Positions 8,143 through 17,244 of a stretch of DNA of 64,000 bases are shown in pieces. Position 1 is the first letter of the stretch. Each line of letters starts with the position of its first letter. Both the position numbers and the translations under genes were made by a program. The stretch is from positions 1 through 64,000 of the forward strand of contig JAEUKI010000021.1 in the NCBI GenBank assembly GCA_016793325.1, read 5' to 3'. The notes under the pieces were generated by a model. The model had not been told where the DNA came from. It made no database searches and worked only from the letters and a program-made list of their open reading frames with translations. The DNA comes from Myxococcales bacterium (lineage in GTDB: Bacteria; Myxococcota_A; Polyangia; Polyangiales; Ga0077539).

Positions 8143-8187
8143 TGCCACTCTTCCTCCCGCTCGTGGTTCGTCACGAGCGCGGCGCGA

Positions 8188-10578
8188 TCACAGCACAGTC
8201 GCGCCGGGGCTCACAACGCCCAATCGCTCGACATCCAAGCCGAAGCGCTCGCCGTATGCGTCTTTGAACACTGTTGGAATATACAAAACTACCTCACCCG
8301 CCGACAGCACCCGCCCGTCTCGCATCCACTCGTCGACGAGCTCTCGCTTCACGTTCACCGAGTAGCTTTGCAGCTTTCTCAGCCATCGTCCGGGCGGTGC
8401 ACCCGCAGCCATCCCACGTTGGAGTTCACTCACCAGCGACGGCCCGTCTCCCCACGGAACGACCACTGGTACCGCCCACTCGTCGATGATCCGAACCGCC
8501 TCGGCGACCGAGCGAAAGTTCAACGCGCTTCGCAGTTGCTGAACTTCTCTGGTGTCGAGCTCCGCGACGTTTTGCCGGTAGAAGCGCTCGAAGTATTCGT
8601 TCATGACCGCTGGATCGAACAGATCGAGCGCCCTCCGCTGACTGCGCGCCAATCCCAGCATCGCCTTCGCGCAGTGGTAGCCATCCTGCAGCGGACCATT
8701 GGGCGGCAGCGTCTCTGCATCGAACACTCGAAGCTCGCCGCCTTCGCGGCCGAGTCTTCCCTCTCGATTGCAACGCCCTGCCGCCTGCGCGAGCGCGTCG
8801 AGCCCAGCCAGCGCGCGAAACACGACGGCGAAGTCGATGTCGACCCCCGCTTCGACGAGCTGCGTCGCGATGGCTCGGACCGGTTCTCCGCGTGCCTTGC
8901 GCTCTCGGATGGACCGAAGCACCGAGCGCCGATGCTCGCCGCACATCAGCGCTGAGAGATGCACGGTCGAGTGATCCCCGATCACTTCATCGACGAGCCG
9001 ACAGAGTTCTTGCGCATCCGCACGCTTGTGAACGATCGCCAGCGCGTCTCGCTCGCGTGCGATCTCCGTCGCAAGCGCCCGATACGGCGTCGGTTGCTCG
9101 GTCTCGGGCCAACGCACGCGAACACGCCGAAGTACATCGAAGGCCTCCCGGTGGCCCGAGTAGATCTCGCGTTGATCCGTGATCCTGCTCTCGCCGAGCA
9201 CTGGCAAGTCCCACGCCGGTTGCGTTGCAGTGCACACGACGACGGTGGTGCCGAAGTCCTGCACCAACGTCTCCAAGACTTCGAGGATCGCGCGAAGGTA
9301 CTTGAGCGGAACGGTCTGCGCTTCGTCGAGCACCAGCACGCTGTTGGCGAGCCGATGCAGCTTGCGGCAGCGACCCGAGCGATTCGAGAACAGGCTCTCG
9401 AAGAGCTGAACCGTCGTCGTCACGACGATCGGCGCGTCCCAGTTTTCACTCGCGAGCCGATTCCACGCGGTCTCACGAAAGATCGCGCGTCTCGCCGCGC
9501 CGCTCTCCGCGCGCTTTGCGACGAGCCCCGCGTCGTCGAACGCCGAGTGATGCTCCAGGACAACGCCGGCACGATCGCCGAGCGCCGTGCGAAACGCGTC
9601 TGCGCTCTGCTCCGTGATCGAGGTGAACGGGATCGCCACGACGAGTCGGTCCTTACCGTGGAGCTTCGCGTGTTCGAGCGCGAACGAGAGCGAGGCCAGC
9701 GTCTTTCCCCCGCCCGTTGGAACGGTCAGCGTAAAGAACCCTGGCGTCGACGTTGCCTTTTCGATGCATTGCGAACGCACGGCGCGACGCACACGCGCGA
9801 CGGGTCCGTCGTCGCTCCCACGCTCGATCGACGCCATGTGCTCGTGCAAGCGCTCTGCGAGCTCGCCCATGGTCACCGCCGCGCTCGATCGCGCTTCGCT
9901 CCTTCTCGCATCGAAGAACGCCTCTGTGTCGAGGAAGTCTCCGTCACAGAGCGCCGAGAACAGCATGCGTGTCCACAGCTCGACCTTTCGATGCGCCGCT
10001 GCGCTGCGGTCCTTCACCGCCACCTTGTCGGGTACCGCAGCGCGCGTGACGCGAGCCGGTGTGCGTGCCGCGAGCAAATCCGCTGGCGCTCGCGGCCTTG
10101 CCTCGTCGAGCAGCCACTGTCCCCTCGAGTCCAAGCGCGCCGTGAGCTCCGCCGCGTCTGCGAGCCCCGCGTGGTGGCCCGCGATCGCCCACGCGACTGC
10201 GTTGACGCACCATTGGTCCTCGCGAGCGAGTCCCTGCTCCTTCGCCCACGCGCGAACGTACATCGCGCCTGCCGTCGAATGATCGACGCGCTTTCGCCCA
10301 GCGGGCGGTGCGCTCGCATCGATCGCTGCGTCGTCGACGTGCGCTTCACTCGGCGCCGACGAGCTCCGGATGTAGTCCTGAAACGCGCTGCTGTACTTGC
10401 CGAGGTCGTGCCAGCGCCCCGCCAGCGCGGCCCAATCGCCCGCTCCCCACTTGCTCGCGAACGATCGCGAGAGCTCGCCCACACACTCGAGATGCTCTCG
10501 CAGGCTGTGCACCCGGGGCCCATCCGGTTCGACTGTCGTATGTGCCCAGTTGGGGTCTTCCGCCGCCTTCTCTCCCAT
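8188..10578 (-). CDS. cas3: Cas3 nuclease-helicase (HD domain fused to SF2 helicase)
   Basis: With the ATG at 10578 the product is 796 residues. The frame stays open a further 70 codons upstream, but that part is low-quality sequence and I excluded it. The N-terminal HD nuclease domain shows His24, His29 and the HD pair at 57-58 (GRWHDLGKYSSAFQ). The helicase has Walker A TVPTGGGKT (about 285-293), a DEAQ Walker B box (418-421), motif III CTATQ (about 449-453) and a C-terminal QAAGRCNREGR motif VI. It is recruited by Cascade to unwind and degrade target DNA. First gene of the operon. Confidence 0.96.
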   Translation of the reverse strand: MGEKAAEDPNWAHTTVEPDGPRVHSLREHLECVGELSRSFASKWGAGDWAALAGRWHDLGKYSSAFQDYIRSSSAPSEAHVDDAAIDASAPPAGRKRVDHSTAGAMYVRAWAKEQGLAREDQWCVNAVAWAIAGHHAGLADAAELTARLDSRGQWLLDEARPRAPADLLAARTPARVTRAAVPDKVAVKDRSAAAHRKVELWTRMLFSALCDGDFLDTEAFFDARRSEARSSAAVTMGELAERLHEHMASIERGSDDGPVARVRRAVRSQCIEKATSTPGFFTLTVPTGGGKTLASLSFALEHAKLHGKDRLVVAIPFTSITEQSADAFRTALGDRAGVVLEHHSAFDDAGLVAKRAESGAARRAIFRETAWNRLASENWDAPIVVTTTVQLFESLFSNRSGRCRKLHRLANSVLVLDEAQTVPLKYLRAILEVLETLVQDFGTTVVVCTATQPAWDLPVLGESRITDQREIYSGHREAFDVLRRVRVRWPETEQPTPYRALATEIARERDALAIVHKRADAQELCRLVDEVIGDHSTVHLSALMCGEHRRSVLRSIRERKARGEPVRAIATQLVEAGVDIDFAVVFRALAGLDALAQAAGRCNREGRLGREGGELRVFDAETLPPNGPLQDGYHCAKAMLGLARSQRRALDLFDPAVMNEYFERFYRQNVAELDTREVQQLRSALNFRSVAEAVRIIDEWAVPVVVPWGDGPSLVSELQRGMAAGAPPGRWLRKLQSYSVNVKRELVDEWMRDGRVLSAGEVVLYIPTVFKDAYGERFGLDVERLGVVSPGATVL

Positions 10579-11142
10579 GCGTCGATCTTGCCACGACCAC
10601 GCATGCAGTGATCGCTTCGTCGTGAACGCGGTACAGCGCTCGCGACGATCACCGAAGAGGAACTGAGCGAAACGTCGGCGGCCGAGACCACTGAGATACG
10701 GTCGGAATGAACGTCGCGTCACCGTTCCGCGCGTGAGTACGCGAGGGTTTTGCGGGGAGCTGCGCAGCGTTCCGCTGTTGGCGTGCATGCATCCAGGCCT
10801 TCGGCGCGACTTCGACGATTCTGCTCGCGGTCCACGTTGCCAACACCGTCAGAACCTGCCGCAAACTCGACCACGACTTGATCGCGTCCATCACGCAGCT
10901 CGCAACTGGCGAGGCCACCGTCGACGCCACTGCGCTCGTCCCTGCCATCGAGCAGCCCAGTCTCGCGCCCGACAGCGCTGCCGCGGCGTGTGCCTCCCCT
11001 TCCAAGCCTCGACCGCACCTTACCACTGGGTCGATCCCGCACTGGACCGCGCCTTCCCTTCGATCCTCGCGTACACTCTCCACGCTCCGCTCGCGTGCCG
11101 AATCCGCGCACGACGGAGGCACGAATCGGGAGGACTTTGTCG
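10579..11142. other. 564-bp divergent intergenic region, cas operon promoter side
   Basis: This segment separates cas3 (minus) from the TerB-like gene (plus), so it should hold both promoters. I could not fix promoter elements. No stable RNA gene is apparent. One plus-strand frame between roughly 10790 and 10990 reads like a helical peptide (ILLAVHVANTVRTCRKLDHD), with no convincing start and a poor downstream continuation, so it may be the remnant of a gene. A GGGAGGA site at 11128-11134 serves the next gene. Confidence 0.4.
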
Positions 11143-12453
11143 ATGTCGCAGGAAGCTGTGGTCGTTCACGTTGATTCGGCGCAACCCTTCGAGCGCACTG
11201 CTGACGCAGCCGATGCGACCTCCGTTTCGAGCGCGGCGGTCGAGCAGTCGCTCCAGCGACAGATGCCGACGGTCGGACCCAAGCCGATCGGAATCGTCTC
11301 GGCGATCTTCGTCTTCGCGCTGGGCTTAGTGCTCGTTCCGCCGTGGCTCGCGCTCGTCGCCGCGCTCGTCGTGGCGTACGTGTTCGTGACGAAGGAGCCC
11401 GCGCTGCGGCGCCGCATGCGGCGGACCGTGATCGAGTTCGCGTTCGACGGAGGGCCACGATCGTCGCTCGTTCGCGAGGCGCACGCGAGGCTTCTGTCCG
11501 CGCTCGAGCGCTCGGCGATGCAGTGGCTAAGGGTCGAGGACGCGAGCGCCGAGGCCCGTTGGGAGCCCGCGATTCGCGTCGGAATCACCGTCTCGCCCGA
11601 GCAGAACGTGCTCGTCAGCGATCGCGCCGACGTCGCGCTCTTGCCGACTGGGCTTCTCATCGTGCGCGGGTTCGACGTTCGCTTCGCGCTGTGGAGCGAC
11701 GTTCGCGCGTCCGCGTCTCGTGCCTTCATCGGGCCGCTCGATCGCGCGCCGCCCGACAACAAGCACGTCGAGCGCCGCTACCTCCACCAGCGTCTCGACG
11801 GAGGCGCCGACCGACGATACAAACACAACCCCGAGCTGACGTTCTGTTACGCGGACGAGCTCGTCCTGCGAACGCGCAGCGAAGTCGAAGTCCGAATTCG
11901 ATCGAGCCGAACGGGCGCCGCCGCCGAGGCCCTCGCGGCGATCGAGTGCATGCAGCGACCGGGTGCGATGGAGACGTCGAAGCCCGCCTCCGCGCCAACG
12001 CCGAAAGCGTTCCCGACGCATGCGCCAAACGCCGCGACTGGGCAGCCAGAGAGCGACGCTCTCGAACAGGTCTTGCGTGGAATGCAGCCACCCGCTCCGC
12101 CCGTCGACCCCGCGCGCTGCTCCGAGCGCGAGCTTCGCGCGATGGTCGACTTGCTACGCTTCGTCGCGCTCGCCGATCGTCGGTTCACGAGCGACGAAGA
12201 GACGCAGATCATTCTGCAAGTGAGCCGTGTCGCGAACGTGAGCCTCGATCGCGCCGCGACGCTCGTCGTCGCAGCCAGCGATGACAGGAAGGTCGACATC
12301 GACGCGACGCTGACCGTCGTGCGCGCGATGACTGTGACCCAACGAGCCGCGTTGCTCGAAGCCGCACGCACGCTCGCGTCGATCGACGGCCGCGCGACCC
12401 CGAAAGAGCGCGAACGCCTCGCGTTGATCGAAGGCGCGCTCGCGCGGGGATGA
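11143..12453 (+). CDS. Membrane protein with C-terminal TerB-like domain
   Basis: The 436-residue product begins at an ATG 9 bp after a GGGAGGA site. Two adjacent transmembrane helices occupy about 48-83 (IGIVSAIFVFALGLVLVP and LALVAALVVAYVFV). A cytoplasmic middle region of about 200 residues follows, then a disordered Pro/Ala-rich linker (about 280-320). The C-terminal helical domain (about 325-436, with ALADRRFTSDEETQIILQVSR and LASIDGRATPKERERLALIEG) resembles the TerB tellurite-resistance fold, including its acidic loops. The role is unknown; TerB domains often sense membrane or metal stress. It is divergent from the cas operon. Confidence 0.75.
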   Translation: MSQEAVVVHVDSAQPFERTADAADATSVSSAAVEQSLQRQMPTVGPKPIGIVSAIFVFALGLVLVPPWLALVAALVVAYVFVTKEPALRRRMRRTVIEFAFDGGPRSSLVREAHARLLSALERSAMQWLRVEDASAEARWEPAIRVGITVSPEQNVLVSDRADVALLPTGLLIVRGFDVRFALWSDVRASASRAFIGPLDRAPPDNKHVERRYLHQRLDGGADRRYKHNPELTFCYADELVLRTRSEVEVRIRSSRTGAAAEALAAIECMQRPGAMETSKPASAPTPKAFPTHAPNAATGQPESDALEQVLRGMQPPAPPVDPARCSERELRAMVDLLRFVALADRRFTSDEETQIILQVSRVANVSLDRAATLVVAASDDRKVDIDATLTVVRAMTVTQRAALLEAARTLASIDGRATPKERERLALIEGALARG

Positions 12454-12566
12454 TCGCTGCTCCGACGCTCCCTCGCACCCATGCACTGCGGGCCCCTGCG
12501 CCATCGTTGCACCGACGAGCGATCTGTCGAAAGCGCTGCGCAGCTTTCGCGACCTCGACTGCGAAT

Positions 12567-12968
12567 TCAGCGACGCGCGGCGACTGCCTGTTTCAATGCG
12601 AGCGAGATGCGAGCGATGACGTCTGCATCGCGCGATGCGTACGCCGTGATTTGCCCTCCCGCAGTCGCAAGCTGCAGCACGTACTGGTTCTTTGCTGCGA
12701 CGGCCGCGGCAATACCGACCGCAAAGAGCAGAAGCCCGAAGCCGATGACGTAGAGCGCGGCGTCGACCGCGATCGACATCGCGGTGAAGACCGCGCCGAG
12801 CGCGGCGAGAATGATCGCCGACCCGCGCTCGGCCGGAATCTTGTTCGTCGAGATCGCGACGATTCCGGCGATCGGATACGTCGTGTTGTTGAACTGCGCC
12901 TGCGTAGTCGTGATCGTTACGCCGAGCGCTGCGTCATGAAAGTGCGTCTGGTTCCCCGCGTCGGACAT
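12567..12968 (-). CDS. Small two-helix membrane protein, DUF6232-like
   Basis: The product is 133 residues from the ATG at 12968. The N-terminal half contains a beta-rich segment, GVTITTTQAQFNNTTYPIAG, followed by VAISTNKIPAERGSAI. The centre has two hydrophobic segments (IILAALGAVFTAMSIAVDAA and LYVIGFGLLLFAVGIAAAVA), and the C-terminus ends in QLATAGGQITAYASRDADV and a basic tail. This arrangement is that of DUF6232 proteins, whose function is not known. It converges on the TerB-like gene. Three hairpin-repeat units lie upstream of its start. Confidence 0.7.
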   Translation of the reverse strand: MSDAGNQTHFHDAALGVTITTTQAQFNNTTYPIAGIVAISTNKIPAERGSAIILAALGAVFTAMSIAVDAALYVIGFGLLLFAVGIAAAVAAKNQYVLQLATAGGQITAYASRDADVIARISLALKQAVAARR

Positions 12969-13085
12969 CCCTGAAGCGTAGGTGACGGGGTTGTCGACTG
13001 TCGAGTCCGTTTGGCCGCCGAAGTCGTGGGAGGCGTCCAACACTTTCCCTTCGGTGCCTGCCGCCGGCTCGTTTTCGTTTCCGGC

Positions 13086-13275
13086 CTGTTCCCTCGATGC
13101 GGTGATGCCGAAAGGCGTTGGGCACATCGCGCTCACGTAGAGCGTGTCCGGCCCCTCGGCCTCAACGACGTGGTGATGCCGAAAGGCGTCGAGCACGCCG
13201 AGAACGCGCAGCTCGCGCTTCCGGTCTTCCCTCGACCACGCAGCGATGCCGAAAGGCGTGTCGCGCAGTGTGCTT
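13086..13275 (+). repeat. Three hairpin repeat units with 70-71 bp period
   Basis: Units sharing GATGCCGAAAGGCGT occur at 13104, 13175 and 13245. Similarity extends about 10-20 bp on either side (CCTCGACGACG upstream, GAGCACGCC downstream), giving a degenerate unit of about 36 bp separated by unique sequence of about 34 bp. In plus-strand RNA the core folds as GATGCC / GGCGTC around a GAAA tetraloop. The block lies in the divergent spacer between the DUF6232-like gene and a lipoprotein gene. A second block is at 16215-16320. Confidence 0.75.
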
Positions 13276-13296
13276 CTCGTGACATATCCTTTGTGA

Positions 13297-13713
13297 ATGC
13301 GCCTTCTGTTGCCACTGCTGCTCGCGCTCGCCGCGTGCTCGCCCGTCGAGCCGCGCGACGCCGGCATCGACCGCCGATCACCGAGCCCGGACACCGGCGC
13401 GGAGGATGTGGCTGACGAGCTCGACCCGGTTGTGTTCGACGTTCAGCCGATCGACGCGCGTGACGTTGGCGATGTGCTCGATGCGCGCGCGCCGATGGAT
13501 GCAAGGATCGACGCGCGCAGCACGCCAGACACCGGCGTCGACGCTCGCGAGACCGGGCCCGACGCGCGCGACGCTGGCGTCGATGCGCCGGACGTCGTGT
13601 GTCCGCCCGATGGGTTCGGCGGGTATCAGTGGGAGCTGTGCACGAATACGGCGTGCTGTCCGCGCGGACGATGCTTTCTCGATTCACTCGGCCGGCCGTT
13701 TTGCCAGAGCTAG
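13297..13713 (+). CDS. Small lipoprotein with Asp-rich linker
   Basis: The product has 138 residues. It opens with a lipoprotein signal (MRLLLPLLLALAACSP, lipobox Cys near 14), then a long linker in which Asp-Ala and Asp-Ala-Arg are repeated (about 20-95), then a small Cys-containing module (CPPDGFGGYQWELCTNTACC) with six cysteines that may form disulphides. It is predicted to be an exported, lipid-anchored surface protein. The family is not recognised. The hairpin-repeat block ends about 25 bp upstream of the start. Confidence 0.65.
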   Translation: MRLLLPLLLALAACSPVEPRDAGIDRRSPSPDTGAEDVADELDPVVFDVQPIDARDVGDVLDARAPMDARIDARSTPDTGVDARETGPDARDAGVDAPDVVCPPDGFGGYQWELCTNTACCPRGRCFLDSLGRPFCQS

Positions 13714-13893
13714 ATCGCAATGCCCGGCGCGCGGAGGTCATGGAGCGTCGGTGTCGATCAGCGCCCAATCGATCAATCTCGCCGCAAACGCGCCCGGAAA
13801 CCGTCGGGTTCCCAATCCGAATGCCCTGCGGGAACGCGGCTGATGCGCGGGAGATTGGGGGGACAACTGCGGGGGTGAGCGCGCGTCGCACCT

Positions 13894-15594
13894 TCACAGC
13901 ATCGCGCGAATTGGCGTCGTGACCGGATCGGGACCCGGTGTTCCCGCTCCGAGTTCGCCGACGAAGTTGGTTCCCCAGCAGAACACCTGGCCGCTGGCGA
14001 CGATGGCGCACGCGTGGTTCGCGCCCGCTGCGACGTGACGGACAGCGCTCAGTCCTCTGACAGGGGCGATGTCGTACCTCGTGACGGTTGTGCCATCACC
14101 GAGCTCACCGTTGCGATTCTGTCCCATGCACTGCACCGATTCGTCCGCGAGTCGCACGCAAATGAAGCCGAATCCGAGCGCCGTATCGATGGCGCCAGCG
14201 ATCGATCGGACTCCGATGGGCGTGGGAGTGCACAGAACCGTACCGCCCGTGCGGACTGGGCACGGTCCTCCGCCCAGACCGAGCGAGTCGATCACGCCCC
14301 AAGCAAACACTCGCCCGTCGCGCGTTTGCGCGAGAACCCCATCGGCGTGGGTGTGGATCTGCGTCGCGTCGCTCACGCCGAGCGCCGTTACCGGTGTGGT
14401 TCGGTCCATCCTCGTTCCGTCACCGAGCGATCCAGTGCTGTTTCCTCCGAGACATTGAACGCTGCCGCTTCGAAGCAACATGCAGGTCGCCTCGCGGACG
14501 GCGGCGACTCGAACGGCCTGCGAGACACCTGCGAGCGGCGCGGGTGTTTCGCTGCAGCTCATTCGGCCTCCGAGCCGACTGTCGCATACCGCAGTGGTAC
14601 TTCGGCCGAGCTGTCCAGCGCTGTTCGAACCCCAGCAACTCACAGTGTTGTCGGCGAGCACTGCGCAGGTGTGCTCGACGCCGACGCCCACGTCGATCGC
14701 GTTCGTGATGCCCGCGACCGCGGTCGGCGTGCGGGTGCACGCAGTAAAGTCCGTCGTGCAGGTCTCTGAGCTGATGTGCCCCAGGTTGCGCGCTTGATTG
14801 TTGCCCCAACAATGCACGCGCCCGTCACTCGTCACCGCGCACGCGTGATAGAGGCCCGCAGCGATCCGCGTCACATTGCGAAGTCCAGGAACCATCTGCG
14901 GAATCGATCGGCGCGTGGTCGTTCCATCGCCAAGCGTGCCGTATTCGTTGAGGCCCCACGCGCGGACGGTTCCGTCGCTCATTCGAGCGAGCGAATAGGT
15001 CCCGCCGAGGGAGAGTTGGACCGGCGTTCCTGTGCACGAATCGTCGACGGCTCCGTTGCAGTCATCGTCGATCGAGTTGCCGCAGATCTCCGAAGGCGCG
15101 GGCTGCACCTCCCGCGCGCACACCAACGACCATCGCTCAGTCGCTTCGCAGGTCTGCTCCCCTGCGCGGCATCGACCTATCCCGCGCGTCGTCGGTGGTC
15201 CCCCGTAGCAAGGACGCACGCTTCCTGGTGCGCACCGCTCGTCGCCATCTGCGCTCGCATCGACTGCATCGAGCGCGCCGTCGCCGCCCGTGGCATCGAC
15301 GCCGGTGACGTCTTGAACGATCGCGTCGATCGGGCTCGCGTCAGTGTTCGCGATGTCCAGCACGGACGCGTCGTTCGTGGCTGTGCACACGCAGGGCGCC
15401 AATGATCGGTCTGGCTGGCAGACTTGCGCACCCATTCGACCGTCGGTGCAGGCGCACGGGACGCTCGCACCCTGAACGCAGCCCGCCGAGGGCGCTGCGC
15501 ACGATGCGACGAGAGTCACGACGCCGATCAACGCGACCAAGAGTGCTCTAAACCCCAATCCACCTCTCGTGGAAGAAGCAACGTGCCGAACCAT
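13894..15594 (-). CDS. RCC1-repeat (beta-propeller) lipoprotein
   Basis: From the ATG at 15594, after a GGAGG site, the product is 566 residues. A lipoprotein signal (ALIGVVTLVASC, Cys32) leads into a Cys-rich stretch and an Asp/Ala linker. A motif common to myxobacterial surface proteins, EICGNSIDDDCNGAVDDSC, follows at about 180. The remainder is RCC1-type repeats of about 50 residues, each with a signature such as HACAVTSDGRVHCWGNNQ or GQVFCWGTNFVGELG, forming a predicted seven-bladed propeller with paired Cys. It is likely a surface-exposed binding protein. It starts 170 bp from the plus-strand propeller fragment on the other side. Confidence 0.85.
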   Translation of the reverse strand: MVRHVASSTRGGLGFRALLVALIGVVTLVASCAAPSAGCVQGASVPCACTDGRMGAQVCQPDRSLAPCVCTATNDASVLDIANTDASPIDAIVQDVTGVDATGGDGALDAVDASADGDERCAPGSVRPCYGGPPTTRGIGRCRAGEQTCEATERWSLVCAREVQPAPSEICGNSIDDDCNGAVDDSCTGTPVQLSLGGTYSLARMSDGTVRAWGLNEYGTLGDGTTTRRSIPQMVPGLRNVTRIAAGLYHACAVTSDGRVHCWGNNQARNLGHISSETCTTDFTACTRTPTAVAGITNAIDVGVGVEHTCAVLADNTVSCWGSNSAGQLGRSTTAVCDSRLGGRMSCSETPAPLAGVSQAVRVAAVREATCMLLRSGSVQCLGGNSTGSLGDGTRMDRTTPVTALGVSDATQIHTHADGVLAQTRDGRVFAWGVIDSLGLGGGPCPVRTGGTVLCTPTPIGVRSIAGAIDTALGFGFICVRLADESVQCMGQNRNGELGDGTTVTRYDIAPVRGLSAVRHVAAGANHACAIVASGQVFCWGTNFVGELGAGTPGPDPVTTPIRAML

Positions 15595-15763
15595 GACGAC
15601 CTCCAAGACCAGCGGTGGACCATGAAGAACTGAAAACGCCTCTGCTCTTCGATGGTGCGAAGCGCTGAAAGTCTGTCGCAGGCCGCTCGTCTGTACAACG
15701 TCGCGGATCATTTGGTCTAAGCGAAGATCATGTGCTCATGGTCCTCGCTTCTCACCCGCTTCG

Positions 15764-16177
15764 TTGCCAGGAATCCCAGGAATCAACGGGCTTCGCGCGA
15801 CGGATCGTGCGCTGCTCACCGTGAACTCGAGCACCGGCCAGCTGCTCGAAGTGCCTCTGCACGGCGGACCGATCGTCGTGCTCGCGGCCGACCTTCCGGG
15901 CGATGGCCTCGCCGTCGGAGCAGACGGATCCGTGTTTGTCGTGACACATCCTTTCAACACGATCGAGCGGATCGCTCCCGGAGGCGCCCGCACGACGATC
16001 GGCTCGAGCGCGAACGGCGTGTGGGGACCGACGGACATCGACGTGTTGCCCAACGGCGACTTGCTCGTGGTGCAAGACGGCGGTGCGTTCGTGCGGCTTC
16101 TGCCAGCACCCGTTCGCCTGTTGTTTCCATCGGCGCCGTACGCGAACGCGCAGCTGCTCCGCTTGCGACTGCGCTGA
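15764..16177 (+). pseudogene. Beta-propeller (NHL/SMP-30-like) fragment
   Basis: A 137-codon frame starting at a TTG encodes two or three propeller blades (LEVPLHGGPIVVLAADLPG, GLAVGADGSVFVVT, GPTDIDVLPNGDLLVVQDGG). A full NHL or SMP-30 propeller needs about 250-300 residues, and no signal peptide or N-terminal blades are present. The frame stays open upstream without a good start. I read it as the C-terminal remnant of a larger gene; a short standalone protein is the alternative. Confidence 0.45.
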
Positions 16178-16214
16178 GCCTCACGGCGCGCAAAGCTCGA
16201 AACGGCGACGAAGC

Positions 16215-16320
16215 CGAGCGCTTCTGAAAGGCGTTGCGCACAAGCCAATCGAGCCCGCGGTGAAGAAGAAGCCGCCCTCGACGACGCGGTGATGCCGAAA
16301 GGCGTCGAGCACGCCCACTC
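16215..16320 (+). repeat. Second block of the 70-71 bp hairpin repeat, two units
   Basis: A good unit has GATGCCGAAAGGCGTCGAGC at 16291, preceded by CCTCGACGACGCGGT. A diverged unit with TGAAAGGCGTTGCGCAC starts at 16225. The shared GAAAGGCGT core is spaced 71 bp, the same period as at 13.1 kb. As at the first block, the next gene downstream on the plus strand is a lipoprotein gene, here 16417. Confidence 0.65.
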
Positions 16321-16416
16321 CAGCGTTGCCGCTCCGTCGCCCGCTCCTCGACTGACGCACGGACGCCGCCCAACCCGCTGTGCACCGACGGCACCCGGCT
16401 TGCTCTGTGGATCGCC

Positions 16417-17100
16417 ATGACTCTGTCCTCTCTTGCTTCGTTTCTCGGGCTCGCGCTCGCGCTCGTGTCCGCGGCCTCTGGTTGCGCCGCCGTGGCCGCG
16501 CCGACCGACGGTGGCACGGATGCGCCAATCACTGACTCACTTGCCGCACCTGACTCCATGGTTCCGGCCGACGCCACGACGCCCGACGCGACCGCGTCGC
16601 GCTGCGATCCGACACAGCCCCGCGTCGAGCCAACGAGCTACGACGACGTCACGTACGCGTGGGCGACGACGCGACGCGTGCCGTGCCTCGCCGAGGCGTG
16701 TCTCTGCGAATCGCGCAGCCCCGCTGCGAGCGCGCTGCTCACGGATGTCCTGCGCTGCGATCCGATCGCCGGCGGCTACTACTGGGGTCAGGGCTCCGCG
16801 ACGCTGCTCGTGCGCGGGCGACGCGAGCGCCGGTGCGTGATCGAGGTCTTCCAAGAGTTGGAAGGCGGCGGAACGATCTCGCGATGCGAAGTTCCGCTTC
16901 CGATGGCGCCGTGGTCGGGGCTTCGCACGAACGGCGACACGACGATGGGCGGCCAGTCGCTTCTCGCGGGAATCGAGTCGTACTGCACGACCGTGGGCAC
17001 GTGCAGCCTCGTGGTCGGCTCGGGCGCTCCGTGCGGCGAGGACGTGACGACGTGCACGCGAATCGGGCTCGGGGCGTCGGCCTGCGGCGCCACCCGATAG
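16417..17100 (+). CDS. Lipoprotein of unknown function
   Basis: The product is 227 residues with a lipoprotein signal (LASFLGLALALVSAASGC, Cys23), an Asp/Ala/Pro linker to about residue 60, and a globular domain with ten or so cysteines, including CLAEACLCES and CTTVGTCSLVVGSGAPC. The domain is probably disulphide-stabilised in the periplasm or on the surface. I recognise no family. It is the first of a run of plus-strand lipoprotein genes to 22.3 kb with separate short spacers, not a tightly packed operon. Confidence 0.65.
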   Translation: MTLSSLASFLGLALALVSAASGCAAVAAPTDGGTDAPITDSLAAPDSMVPADATTPDATASRCDPTQPRVEPTSYDDVTYAWATTRRVPCLAEACLCESRSPAASALLTDVLRCDPIAGGYYWGQGSATLLVRGRRERRCVIEVFQELEGGGTISRCEVPLPMAPWSGLRTNGDTTMGGQSLLAGIESYCTTVGTCSLVVGSGAPCGEDVTTCTRIGLGASACGATR

Positions 17101-17244
17101 CGCGGGAGACCATCGAACACTCACCGGCGCCGTCTTCATCGGAATCGATCTCGCCAACGGGCGAGCGAACACAGCGGTGCCGCCCACGGTCTCTCACCGC
17201 CGACCGTTGACGCCTTCGCGATCGCGACGCGATGATCGCAGTTG

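Noticed and set aside
1397-10578. Possibility that the system is type I-G (formerly I-U) because of the 37-bp repeat
   Set aside because: Csd1-type Cas8c, Csd2-type Cas7, Cas5d and a separate Cas4 give type I-C. Repeat length alone does not decide.
1397-10578. Relationship to the Myxococcus dev (devTRS) locus
   Set aside because: Only the general cas5/cas7/cas8 composition is shared. The full interference and adaptation set and a normal array point to a working defence system, and no developmental gene is nearby.
8188-10788. Earlier cas3 start adding 70 residues
   Set aside because: The added segment is basic and low in complexity and contains no HD-domain residues. The ATG at 10578 gives a normal Cas3 N-terminus.
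10790-10990. Helical peptide frame in the cas3 upstream region
   Set aside because: No start or ribosome-binding site, and the downstream part turns to Ser/Pro/Arg-rich sequence. Not a supported gene.
10649-11458. Long minus-strand frame upstream of cas3
   Set aside because: Composition is Arg/Ala-skewed, it overlaps the well-supported TerB-like gene on the other strand, and no ribosome-binding site is present.
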